From assembly GCF_900086705.1 (NCBI RefSeq), contig NZ_LT575483.1:2490924-2554923 (forward strand): a stretch of 64,000 nucleotides of DNA, given 5' to 3'. The notes beneath the pieces were generated by a model, which saw nothing but the letters and a program-made list of their open reading frames with translations, was not told the DNA's origin and made no database searches. Every line of letters begins with the position of its first letter. Positions within the stretch are counted from its first letter, which is position 1. This DNA comes from Massilibacillus massiliensis. GTDB lineage: Bacteria; Bacillota; Negativicutes; FLKF01. Position numbers and translations under genes: made by a program. Shown here piece by piece: positions 35,090 to 42,717 of this stretch.

Positions 35090-35541
35090 ATCAATCCCTC
35101 AACCTAAATTATTACTATAATATATTCTGGCATTTAAGATAAGTTACCGACAAAACAGTAGAGAAGTATAAAGTGAAAAAAAATGTGATTATTATGTATC
35201 ATTCAAAAGAAATTCAAAAGATGATTCGATAATATTTTCAATATAAAGTACATACGATTTGTGAACAATATTTGAAAACAGCAGTACCATAAATTTTGGC
35301 GAAAGCAAATGCAAAAATTGAGCTGAATTTATGAATTATTAGATTCAGCTTTTATATAGATTTATGGTAAATAGTGCCTATCTTATGTTAAGATGGGCAC
35401 TACTTATTTATATTATTCGATAATAAAATGATAAGTGGCTCAATTCGAAAAATAATTTAAAATCTTTCGTTGTTTCGACAAAATTTATGTCGTTTTAGTA
35501 ATAAAATAAGTAACATGTAAATTTGAAGAAAGAGGGGTATT
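35090..35541. other. Intergenic region upstream of the Spo0E-like gene
   Basis: Contains a possible decayed ORF (35173-35334) and two hairpins: AGCTGAAT/ATTCAGCT at 35322-35352 and AGTGCC-ATCTTA/TAAGAT-GGCACT at 35371-35402. No intact gene. Confidence 0.5.
35173..35334 (+). pseudogene. Possible decayed small ORF with two in-frame stops
   Basis: From GTG 35173 one frame reads protein-like sequence (MKKNVIIMYHSKEIQKMIR, then YFQYKVHTICEQYLKTAVP, then ILAKANAKIELNL) interrupted by TAA at 35230 and 35290. The composition looks like a broken gene rather than random AT-rich DNA, but a chance frame cannot be excluded. Confidence 0.25.
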
Positions 35542-35703
35542 GTGAATTATTTAAGAGAAAAAATAGAGTGCTTGCGTAAAAAAATGCATATTACTGCACT
35601 CGAAAAAGGTGTATCTAATCCAGAAGTCCTAAAGATTAGTCAAGAGTTGGACGAGGTAATTAATGATTTTTATAACGACGGCCGAAATCAAAAGGTCGGA
35701 TGA
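35542..35703 (+). CDS. Spo0E-like aspartyl-phosphate phosphatase
   Basis: 53 residues from GTG 35542 with AGAGGGG upstream. Helical hairpin with the family's catalytic motif SQELDEVINDFY (consensus SQELD). Spo0E proteins dephosphorylate Spo0A~P and thereby delay sporulation. N-terminal helix YLREKIECLRKKM and loop length match the family. It stands alone between a hairpin-rich spacer and a terminator. Together with the ger operon it identifies the host as a spore former. Confidence 0.85.
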   Translation: MNYLREKIECLRKKMHITALEKGVSNPEVLKISQELDEVINDFYNDGRNQKVG

Positions 35704-35707
35704 AACG

Positions 35708-35736
35708 AAAAGACCCCTAAAGATTAGAGGTCTTTT
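35708..35736. terminator. Terminator between spo0E-like and 74-aa gene
   Basis: Stem AAAAGACC / GGTCTTTT with inner CT/AG pair between convergent genes. Confidence 0.8.
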
Positions 35737-35741
35737 CTACT

Positions 35742-35966
35742 TTATTCTTCAGGGTCTTTTTTGAAAGCATAACTTAAATCACCATTTTCATTTAATGCAA
35801 TCATTTCCCAATCTAAAAGCTGCATGAGCGGTAAAACTTGTGTGCCTAATTCATATATTAACAATTCATAAGCGACCAGGTAATACTCGTCGCTTAATTT
35901 TTGATATTCTTGCAGTTCTTCTTCGCGTTGCTTTTTGAATTTTTCAAGATCAATTAAATTTCCCAT
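35742..35966 (-). CDS. Small hypothetical protein, 74 aa
   Basis: Soluble, acidic and helical (LEKFKKQREEELQEYQKLSDEYY), then a hydrophobic helix (YELLIYELGTQVLPLMQLL) and a short tail. No family recognised. A strong GGGGGAGG lies before the ATG. Confidence 0.7.
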   Translation of the reverse strand: MGNLIDLEKFKKQREEELQEYQKLSDEYYLVAYELLIYELGTQVLPLMQLLDWEMIALNENGDLSYAFKKDPEE

Positions 35967-36255
35967 AATCCTCCCCCCTATATAATATAATTCGAGGGAT
36001 TGATATTGCTACTCAATCTGTAATTAATTTTTTATTACGCCCGTACATTAAGTTAAAAAGTACGGGGAAGTTGTCGATCATAAAGTCTTAAAAAGTATAC
36101 TTTATGATCATATGAAAAATGATTATATTGTAGTCTATGTAGGGATGATGATAAATGGAGCCTGGGCATGTATCTATTTGTCCATGGTTTGCTTACAAGC
36201 TGAAAAAGAGACTGTGCAATTTGCATCGCAGCAGTCTCTTTCATACTAAATTTTT
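35967..36255. other. Spacer left of the IS element
   Basis: Holds a perfect 11-bp inverted repeat GATCATAAAGT / ACTTTATGATC (36076-36109, 12-nt loop), a terminator-like stem AAAGAGACTG / CAGTCTCTTT (36205-36241) and the left target duplication. A 44-codon frame from ATG 36112 lacks a ribosome site and is not called. Confidence 0.6.
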
Positions 36256-37616
36256 GGGAGTGTAAAATAATCTGTGTAAGTATAAAACTTGCACAGATTA
36301 TTTTAATATTGGATAATAAAAAATATTAAACACGAAAAGGACGAAAAAATGGCTAGAAAAAACTCTGAACAAGAACAGCTTGCCCAAGAAATTATTGCAA
36401 AATATCAACCAAAATCTGTCGAAGATATGCAAAATGCCTTAAAAGATATTTTCGGACCGATGTTCCAAGCAATGCTAAAAGGTGAATTAGATCACCATCT
36501 TGGTTATTCAAGTAATGATCGTGGTGAAAAAGAATCCTCAAATCGTCGTAATGGGTATTCACAAAAAACTCTTAAAAGTTCTTTGGGTTCTATTCCAATT
36601 GATGTTCCGCGTGATCGTCAAGCGACTTTTAAGCCACAAATTATACCCAAACATAGAACCAATGTATCTGATATTGAGCAAAAAGTTTTAGCGATGTATG
36701 CGCGTGGACTCAGTCAACGAGATATAGCCGCAACGATTGAAGATATCTATGGTTTTGAAATATCTCATGAACAAATTTCAATCATCACAGATAAAATATT
36801 AGAAGAGCTCGATCAATGGCAAAAACGTCCCTTAAATGCATTCTATCCATTTGTTTTTGTCGACTGCATGTATGTGACAATTCGAAAAGATTATGAAGTT
36901 AAGAGTTGCGCAGTTTATACGATTCTTGGGTACAACATGGATGGTCATAAAGATATCTTAGGATTATGGATCAATGAAAATGAAAGTAAGCATACCTGGA
37001 TGCAAATCTTCGATGAGCTCAAGGCTAGAGGAATACAAGATATCGGATTCATCTGTATGGATGGATTGAGCGGATTAGAAGATGGAGCTAAAGCAATATT
37101 TAAAGACGTAAATGTACAGAGATGTATCGTGCATTTAATAAGAAATTCTATAAAATATGTTCCAAGTAAGGACTATAAGGGATTTACAGCCCAGTTAAAG
37201 AAAGTATATGGAGCTTCAAGTTTAAAAGCGGCAATTGCGGAATTTGAGCGATTTAAAGTGGCGTGGGCAAACTATCCTGGAGCCGTTAGCGTATGGGAAC
37301 GGAATTTCTCACATATAGAGCAGCTTTTTAATTACGGTAGTGCAGTGCGAAAGATTATGTACACAACAAATGCCATAGAAAGCGTGAATTCAAGTTTCCG
37401 AAAAGTGACAAAAAAAGGAGCGTTTCCAAATGAAAACGCCGTATTGAAAGTATTGTATTTACGAGTTACAGAACTTTATAAAAAATGGCATGATCGCCCA
37501 GTTCTCAATTGGTCTATGGTTCGAAACCAACTTTCAATTGATACTAGGATTCAGCCGATTTTTCAAAAATATGAACAACACTTTTAATCTTGTTACACAA
37601 AATTCTTGACACTCCC
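36256..37616 (+). mobile_element. IS256-family insertion sequence, complete
   Basis: 1361 bp. The terminal inverted repeats begin GGGAGTGT and match over about 25 bp (left GGGAGTGTAAAATAATCTGT, right GGGAGTGTCAAGAATTTTGT). It is flanked by the 8-bp direct duplication AAATTTTT (36248-36255 and 37617-37624), the usual IS256 target length, so it moved as a unit. The right duplication touches the stop codon of the small gene at 37624. A second copy enters at 63829 on the opposite strand, identical over the visible part. Confidence 0.95.
36349..37587 (+). CDS. IS256-family (MULE-type) transposase
   Basis: 412 residues, usual family length. DDE residues lie in FVFVDCMYVTIR (first Asp), ICMDGLSGLEDGAKAIF (second Asp), and the terminal Glu in TTNAIESVNSSFRKVTKKGAFPNENA. 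The N-terminal half has HLGYSSND and NRRNGYSQKTLKSSLGSIPIDVPRDR. Intact and probably active. ATG with AAAAGG upstream. Confidence 0.95.
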   Translation: MARKNSEQEQLAQEIIAKYQPKSVEDMQNALKDIFGPMFQAMLKGELDHHLGYSSNDRGEKESSNRRNGYSQKTLKSSLGSIPIDVPRDRQATFKPQIIPKHRTNVSDIEQKVLAMYARGLSQRDIAATIEDIYGFEISHEQISIITDKILEELDQWQKRPLNAFYPFVFVDCMYVTIRKDYEVKSCAVYTILGYNMDGHKDILGLWINENESKHTWMQIFDELKARGIQDIGFICMDGLSGLEDGAKAIFKDVNVQRCIVHLIRNSIKYVPSKDYKGFTAQLKKVYGASSLKAAIAEFERFKVAWANYPGAVSVWERNFSHIEQLFNYGSAVRKIMYTTNAIESVNSSFRKVTKKGAFPNENAVLKVLYLRVTELYKKWHDRPVLNWSMVRNQLSIDTRIQPIFQKYEQHF

Positions 37617-37623
37617 AAATTTT

Positions 37624-37791
37624 TTAGATTTGATCATATTTCATTTGTTCGTTGTCAATTGCCCCAGCTGCTTTTAATTCTTGCTGCAGTGTACGGCGTT
37701 GCTCATCAGATAATTTTTTCTGAGATTGCATTGCTGTTGCTGGAGTTTCGTTTGGTTTTTTAGACTTCGAGTTGTTTTGATTCTTACTCAT
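37624..37791 (-). CDS. Small hydrophilic protein, 55 aa
   Basis: Begins MSKNQNNSKSKKP, then a helix KLSDEQRRTLQQELKAAGAID, no Cys. GAAGGAGGAG lies 7 nt before the ATG, which makes it a real gene despite its size. No family recognised. Composition (Asn, Gln, Lys, Ser rich) is reminiscent of small spore proteins, though this is only a resemblance. The IS element inserted exactly at its stop codon without changing the encoded protein, so its downstream terminator may be displaced. Confidence 0.75.
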   Translation of the reverse strand: MSKNQNNSKSKKPNETPATAMQSQKKLSDEQRRTLQQELKAAGAIDNEQMKYDQI

Positions 37792-37977
37792 CGTGCAGCT
37801 CCTCCTTCTATCAATATGGTTAGTATATCCTAAAGCTTGATTGCAATTCTTTGATCTTTGTTTAATAACCTTTGCCTTTTTATTAAAAAATACTTAACAA
37901 TATATACAGAATTGCCGATAAATAAAATGAAGGAACAAAAATACAGCAAATGGAATTTCTAAGAGGAGTTAAAATTT

Positions 37978-38448
37978 ATGAGTAGTATCAACAGCATTCA
38001 GTCTAGTAGTGCTTGGAGCAATCTTAATGCTGCAAATAGTACAAGTACCGACAATTCTAGTGCCAGTGAGTTAATTGCTAAATTAAAAGAGAGTACCAAT
38101 GGAACTTCCGGCGGTGGGAGTAGTGAGAAAGATGGAGACAGCAAGACGTCAATTGAACGCTCTGTGGCTAGAGGTGAAGATGGATCTATGATCGTTACCA
38201 TTACACTCATTACTACATCAGCAGATGGTTCAAAATCTTCAAAAGTTATAAGCAAAACAAAGCTGGGGTCATCTGCTGATAACTTAGGGCAGCAAGCTGG
38301 TCAGGGCGCATCACTTTTGAATGCGCAGTCACAAGAGCTTGTCGGAAAAAATGGTGTGACTTCTAGTTATGCTGGTAATCAATATGAGCAAAACAGCTTG
38401 TTGGGGGCTTATGTTTCAGGCGTGTCTTCGCTTAAAGAAGAATGTTAA
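37978..38448 (+). CDS. Ser/Gly-rich hypothetical protein, 156 aa
   Basis: Low-complexity hydrophilic protein, no signal or TM: SSINSIQSSSAWSNLN, a GTSGGGSSEKDGDSKT linker, one structured beta segment (DGSMIVTITLITTSADGSKSSKVISKTKL) and a terminal Cys. The N-terminus resembles flagellar-hook-type or secreted proteins with SSINS repeats, but no family is recognised. AAGAGG precedes the ATG. Confidence 0.75.
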   Translation: MSSINSIQSSSAWSNLNAANSTSTDNSSASELIAKLKESTNGTSGGGSSEKDGDSKTSIERSVARGEDGSMIVTITLITTSADGSKSSKVISKTKLGSSADNLGQQAGQGASLLNAQSQELVGKNGVTSSYAGNQYEQNSLLGAYVSGVSSLKEEC

Positions 38449-38497
38449 TTAAAAAATAAATTTGCATTTACATATAAAAAGTTTTATTTTAAATTGA

Positions 38498-38530
38498 GGG
38501 CTGTCGCATTAAAAATGCGGCAGCCCTTTT
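38498..38530 (+). terminator. Terminator of the Ser/Gly-rich gene
   Basis: Stem GGGCTGTCGCAT / ATGCGGCAGCCC (one G-U pair) followed by TTTT. Confidence 0.85.
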
Positions 38531-38587
38531 ATATTTTTCATTTTGCGACATATGATATTCTAGCGATAGATGAATGGGAGGGAGCGT

Positions 38588-39301
38588 ATGACCAACCTAT
38601 GGTTCTTCAATATAAATAAAACTAGAGTATTTTATGGTGCGGCTATTTTTTTATTATTTGGTGTAATTCTAGGTTCTGTTTGGTTTGATTATATGGATGA
38701 ACAAGAGCTTGCTAGTATAGATGATCAAAAGAATCGCCCCATAGGGCAAGTGAGTGTTGTTATTCATATTGATCAGCGGATATTGGAGATATACAGTGAT
38801 GGACAGTTACATAAAAAGTATCGAATTGCAGTAGGAAAAAGTAAAACACCTACGCCGATCGGCGAATGGAATGTTGTATGGAAAGCCTACAATTGGGGAA
38901 CCGGATTTGGTACGCGGTGGATGGGATTGAATGTTCCTTGGGGGATTTACGGAATACATGGTACGAATAAACCATGGTCAATCGGACAGTTTGCCAGTCA
39001 TGGCTGTATTCGAATGCGCAACCGTGACGTAGAAGAATTATTTGAGTGGATACCTGTTGGAACTCCAGTACGCATAGAAGGAAGAAAAATTAGAATAAAG
39101 AGGGCTTTAAAATATCAAATGAATGGTGCGGATGTCGTAATACTGCAAATAAAATTGAGAGAATTAGGATATCTAGATACGCGTGCCGATGGTATTTTTG
39201 GCTTGGCAACGGATGCTGCGATTAAAAGATTTCAAGCAGAACATGAAATGGAAGAGGACGGAATTGTCGATATGCAGATGTTAGAGCTATTAGGACTCTG
39301 A
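38588..39301 (+). CDS. L,D-transpeptidase (YkuD) with peptidoglycan-binding domain
   Basis: About 237 residues. N-terminal TM anchor (GAAIFLLFGVILGSVWF), YkuD domain with VVIHIDQRILEIYSDG, PTPIGEWNV, and catalytic motif HGTNKPWSIGQFASHGCIRMRNRDVEELF (HxnSHGCxR), then a C-terminal PG_binding_1 repeat (GADVVILQIKLRELGYLDTRADGIFGLATDAAIKRFQ). It forms 3-3 cross-links or attaches wall components outside the membrane. GGGAGGGAG lies just before ATG 38588; ATG 38570 contains that ribosome site within its frame and is rejected. Confidence 0.92.
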   Translation: MTNLWFFNINKTRVFYGAAIFLLFGVILGSVWFDYMDEQELASIDDQKNRPIGQVSVVIHIDQRILEIYSDGQLHKKYRIAVGKSKTPTPIGEWNVVWKAYNWGTGFGTRWMGLNVPWGIYGIHGTNKPWSIGQFASHGCIRMRNRDVEELFEWIPVGTPVRIEGRKIRIKRALKYQMNGADVVILQIKLRELGYLDTRADGIFGLATDAAIKRFQAEHEMEEDGIVDMQMLELLGL

Positions 39302-39479
39302 TATCATTAGGCGGTGCGATGTAGTGTTTAATGATATCATTTATATTAAATATTAAAGGCGACATCGCTTCTATAACGGGATGGAGCTTGTTAATCAAAA
39401 AAAGAGCCTTTTGTCCTATTTTTGACCAAAAATGCCAAATAAGTATTGTTTTTCAACGCAATATACATTACACTAATTT

Positions 39480-39528
39480 CATAAAATAGACCATGGTTAC
39501 CAGTTGCCATGGCCTGTTTTATGAAATT
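39480..39528. terminator. Long imperfect hairpin before 39548 gene
   Basis: CATAAAATAGACCATGG / CCATGG-CCTGTTTTATG pair across a short loop, followed by AAATTTT. It may terminate upstream transcription from the transpeptidase gene. Confidence 0.6.
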
Positions 39529-39547
39529 TTAAATGTGTGGTGAAGAG

Positions 39548-39979
39548 ATGAATATAGGAAGAATGTTGGGAGAAGCGCTGGAATTAAGTCAGGAATTAGA
39601 TGATTTACATAAATATATCACAGATCGTCAGCTTCCCGTAAAGAAAAGTGATGATTTTTATAAACAATGTATTTTATTGGAAGAGTATGTAGGTGGAAAT
39701 ACGTTCAAGAGCTATCATAATAAAATGAAAAATTCGAATCTTTTATCAGGTTTGATTGCTGCTCCGGTTACCATTGCTATTATAATTTTGATTGCTATGG
39801 ACAAATTTTCTAAAGATTTTAATGCGATTCAATTCTATATGGATAGTATTGTACTACAAGGCGCATCTGGTATTTTATTCGTAATGGTGATTGCGGTTTC
39901 ATTATATTTTTATTATGTAAAAAATAAATTACATGGTGAGGTTTATGCAGATTTAAAACAAAAGCTACATATGCTATGA
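39548..39979 (+). CDS. Two-TM hypothetical protein
   Basis: About 143 residues. A soluble helical N-terminal half (ALELSQELDDLHKYITDRQLP) contains an SQELDDL string that echoes the Spo0E motif, but the context is different. Two TM segments follow (LLSGLIAAPVTIAIIILIAM and GASGILFVMVIAVSLYFYYV) and a short basic tail. No family recognised. ATG 39548 preferred; ATG 39533 is in frame. Confidence 0.65.
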   Translation: MNIGRMLGEALELSQELDDLHKYITDRQLPVKKSDDFYKQCILLEEYVGGNTFKSYHNKMKNSNLLSGLIAAPVTIAIIILIAMDKFSKDFNAIQFYMDSIVLQGASGILFVMVIAVSLYFYYVKNKLHGEVYADLKQKLHML

Positions 39980-40065
39980 TTTTTATTTTTGTTCGCATTT
40001 TATGAAAAAGACATATGAAAATTGTTCAGTTGAGGGATAGCTTGAACGCCCTTTAAATAAAAAAG

Positions 40066-40107
40066 AAAAGTCAGTAACAGTTGAAAGACGTGTTACTGAC
40101 TTTTTTT
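40066..40107. terminator. Bidirectional terminator at the end of the ger operon
   Basis: Perfect 14-bp stem AAAAGTCAGTAACA / TGTTACTGACTTTT with T run on plus and A run converting to T on minus, between convergent genes. Confidence 0.85.
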
Positions 40108-40119
40108 ATGCAGATATAA

Positions 40120-40269
40120 TTACTGATTTTTTTTATGTAGCCACGCTACGAAACATGATGAAATTTGATATACAAAGACAATGGCTAAAATTAGCGTGGC
40201 GAATAATCCGCTCAAATAGATAATTGTGGGATAAGCTCCGATTGTTTTAAGCAGTTCTAGTGTCGGCAT
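40120..40269 (-). CDS. 49-aa single-TM protein, fourth gene of the ger operon
   Basis: Begins MPTLELLKTIGAYPTIIYLS, then a hydrophobic segment (GLFATLILAIVFVYQI) and a short basic tail ending KKNQ. AGGATGG precedes the ATG. It lies 54 bp downstream of the B-subunit gene on the same strand, before the operon terminator. Small membrane D proteins are known beside GerA-type receptor operons and modulate germination; this could be one, though it is shorter than those I know. Confidence 0.65.
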   Translation of the reverse strand: MPTLELLKTIGAYPTIIYLSGLFATLILAIVFVYQISSCFVAWLHKKNQ

Positions 40270-40323
40270 AGTTTTACCATCCTTTATCAATGGAATTTAT
40301 GGGCAGTATCTCGGAACCTTTCT

Positions 40324-41436
40324 TTAGGTGGATCTTGTCTGTAAATGCTTTTTGAATTTTTTTAACCACATGATCAATAGTAAGAGGAGTGGGATAAAAA
40401 TAGTGTAAAGTTCGTGAATATAGCTGTTCGTAAATGAGATACCGATAAGACGGTGGAAAATAAAATTGGGTATGGCTGTTAAATTACTGACGATTAGAAA
40501 AACTGACATCATGATAATGACGATGTTTCTTTTCAGTTTGAATAAAGTGGTCAGTGCCAATACCGATCCGTAAAAAAAGAGCATAGATTTAAAGAGTCCA
40601 CCAATAAAAATAACGATTACAGTAATGGCATCAACGTTTGTAATGATGTTTCCTATATTGATCATTTTAGAGACTTCGATGAGTGGGATCGTTGATGCAT
40701 CTGTTAGGTTAACACCTAATACGGAGATAATAAGGATGCTGGAAATCATTAGCATGGAACCCAGCAAAGAAATAGCGGAGAAGGCATATTTGCGCAGGGC
40801 GGAACTCTTGTTTATATAACAGTAATACATGAGAAAAACGACGTCTTCGCCATAAGGAAATGTTGAGAAGGTAGGGTATACTTCTTTTAGAACTGGTTCG
40901 ATGCCTTTGGCCAAAACAGGCTGTAAATTATTTAAATTGACTTTACCGGAGACAACAATAAGCAAAAACATCAGGAGGAGACCTAGGATAACAGGTGGCA
41001 TAAGAAGTTCACCCATTCGTCCTAACACTTCAATATTTTTCAGTGTGAGGTATAGTATGACCAATACAAAAGAAATCTGAATTGCTAGAACGGGGGTGGT
41101 GTTTAGCATGGTAATAGCCACTAATTCGGAAAATTCGCTGAAATTTAATGTTGCGATCCAAATAAAATATCCTGCAAATGCTAGGGTAACGAAACCACCT
41201 AACCAGCGACCTAATAAGATGGTATTAATTTCAGCTAAGTTTTTATCTGGATAACCTTTTTGTAGCTCCGTATGCAGCCAGATGATAGCGAGACCGCAAA
41301 GGAATCCGACTAAAACAACGAGCCAGCTGTCCTGCTTGGCACGTATTCCAAAGGCAAATAAGGTTGAACTGCCCAGAGAGTGCATGACGATTAGACAAAA
41401 TACTTGGTAATTACTGATCTGCTGATCCGATTTCAT
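40324..41436 (-). CDS. gerKB: GerKB-type spore germination permease (B subunit)
   Basis: About 370 residues, 10 TM helices, APC-like fold of the GerAB/GerKB family (SNYQVFCLIVMHSLGSSTLF, EFSELVAITMLNTTPV, FPYGEDVVFLMYYCYI). It is the proposed germinant-binding subunit in the spore inner membrane. AGGAGGT lies 6 nt before ATG 41436; the earlier ATG at 41460 sits upstream of that site. It follows the C subunit by 30 bp and precedes the small fourth gene. Confidence 0.93.
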   Translation of the reverse strand: MKSDQQISNYQVFCLIVMHSLGSSTLFAFGIRAKQDSWLVVLVGFLCGLAIIWLHTELQKGYPDKNLAEINTILLGRWLGGFVTLAFAGYFIWIATLNFSEFSELVAITMLNTTPVLAIQISFVLVILYLTLKNIEVLGRMGELLMPPVILGLLLMFLLIVVSGKVNLNNLQPVLAKGIEPVLKEVYPTFSTFPYGEDVVFLMYYCYINKSSALRKYAFSAISLLGSMLMISSILIISVLGVNLTDASTIPLIEVSKMINIGNIITNVDAITVIVIFIGGLFKSMLFFYGSVLALTTLFKLKRNIVIIMMSVFLIVSNLTAIPNFIFHRLIGISFTNSYIHELYTIFIPLLLLLIMWLKKFKKHLQTRST

Positions 41437-41466
41437 CGGCGGACCTCCTGTGTGTTTCATTAAGCG

Positions 41467-42717
41467 TTATTCATCGGTTTTTAGGAAATCATAAGGTCTG
41501 GATTTACTTCCGATTTCCGGTTCAGGACCTGGTTTTGGAAGGATTGGTTTTTGCATTAGGCCAAGTCTTCTTATTTTGGTATCAACTTTAACTGTGTATT
41601 CTACAGACGGAAATATAGTGGGCCAATCATTTTTTACCTTTTCCCACTCGTCAGGGTAGGCATCATATAATGCTTTGCCAAAACCAAAGATGTCGGAGCC
41701 GTATTCTTTTTGCACTTTATCGATTGTTTGGCTGATTTCTTCTTCAATTACGTACTGCTGCTGCTGATTCAGTTCGTTTAAGTAAGGCAATTGGTTAAGA
41801 TCGAGCCGTTGTTGTTTCTCAATAATATTTCCTTCTTCTTGTACTTCAATGTTAAAAATATATTTGCCGTCTTTGATTTCAGCTCTGATTTGTTTTTCAG
41901 CATTTTTTATTTCAATTGCAACAAGTCCGCCTTTAGAGCTGGGAACTTGAATGACACCGCTTTGTACTTTTCCTATTATCCAATTTAGACCTCGAGACTC
42001 TTTTCCGTTTAAATAACCTACGAGTTTGTCTTTTTTAAATACAGCAGTACCGAGTAGTTTGATTCCATTCCCTGTGTTGGTTTCAATTACGGATGAAGGG
42101 GGTGCTTCTGATAGTTCCATGACGCCCGCAATCGGGTTGATTGTATCACTGCCTAGTGCAGCATTAACATCTAATAAATTAACGGCGGTTGTTTCTGAAT
42201 TCAGATCATGATCTCTGATGATGGAAGCTAAATAGTTGGCTTGTATTCCTTCTATTCCGTGTAGTTCACTTAATATTCTTCGTGCCGGAACTCCTTTGGA
42301 GATAACGAACCAGAGCACCGGACGGATTTCTTCGGAATTTAGCCATACATGTAACACTGGGGTGATGCCTTCGCGGGCAACCTGTTCATCAATAACCAGT
42401 ACTTTAGTGTGAGAGAAAAAAGGCTGTCTGTCAAATTTTTTGGACATATTTCGGATGGCTTCAAAAAGGGTTGCACCCTGTGCTGTAACCAGTTCATTTG
42501 CGTTTTTAGTCATACTACTGCCACCGCTATCCTTTGACAGAGCGGCTGGACGGACAATTTCTGCCGTTAAAATATATTGATCAGATTCCGTGTCTTTTTC
42601 TATTGCTGCGGCTACAACAATGCCTAGCTCATTCAATTCCCGACGATTCCAGCAGCCTGTTAGAAGCGTAGTAGATAGTAGCACAACCGTGAGAAGCGTA
42701 ATGGTTTTTTTAATCAA
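41467..42717 (-). CDS. gerKC: GerKC-type spore germination lipoprotein (C subunit)
   Basis: About 416 residues. Lipoprotein signal ending in LLTGC with the next residues WNRRELNELGIVVAAAIE, the Ger(x)C family start. Later PFFSHTKVLVIDEQVAREGI and the C-terminal domain are typical. Start taken as TTG 42717 (AAGGAAGA upstream), overlapping the A-subunit stop by 8 nt; the longer frame from 42780 would put the signal peptide inside a long charged extension. Confidence 0.93.
   Translation of the reverse strand: MIKKTITLLTVVLLSTTLLTGCWNRRELNELGIVVAAAIEKDTESDQYILTAEIVRPAALSKDSGGSSMTKNANELVTAQGATLFEAIRNMSKKFDRQPFFSHTKVLVIDEQVAREGITPVLHVWLNSEEIRPVLWFVISKGVPARRILSELHGIEGIQANYLASIIRDHDLNSETTAVNLLDVNAALGSDTINPIAGVMELSEAPPSSVIETNTGNGIKLLGTAVFKKDKLVGYLNGKESRGLNWIIGKVQSGVIQVPSSKGGLVAIEIKNAEKQIRAEIKDGKYIFNIEVQEEGNIIEKQQRLDLNQLPYLNELNQQQQYVIEEEISQTIDKVQKEYGSDIFGFGKALYDAYPDEWEKVKNDWPTIFPSVEYTVKVDTKIRRLGLMQKPILPKPGPEPEIGSKSRPYDFLKTDE

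Noticed and set aside
36112..36246. 44-codon frame with a hydrophobic stretch left of the IS
   Set aside because: No Shine-Dalgarno, runs through a terminator-like hairpin; insufficient support.
39548..39979. Two-TM protein as a Spo0E homologue because of SQELDD
   Set aside because: The motif is in a different context, the protein is three times longer and has two TM segments.
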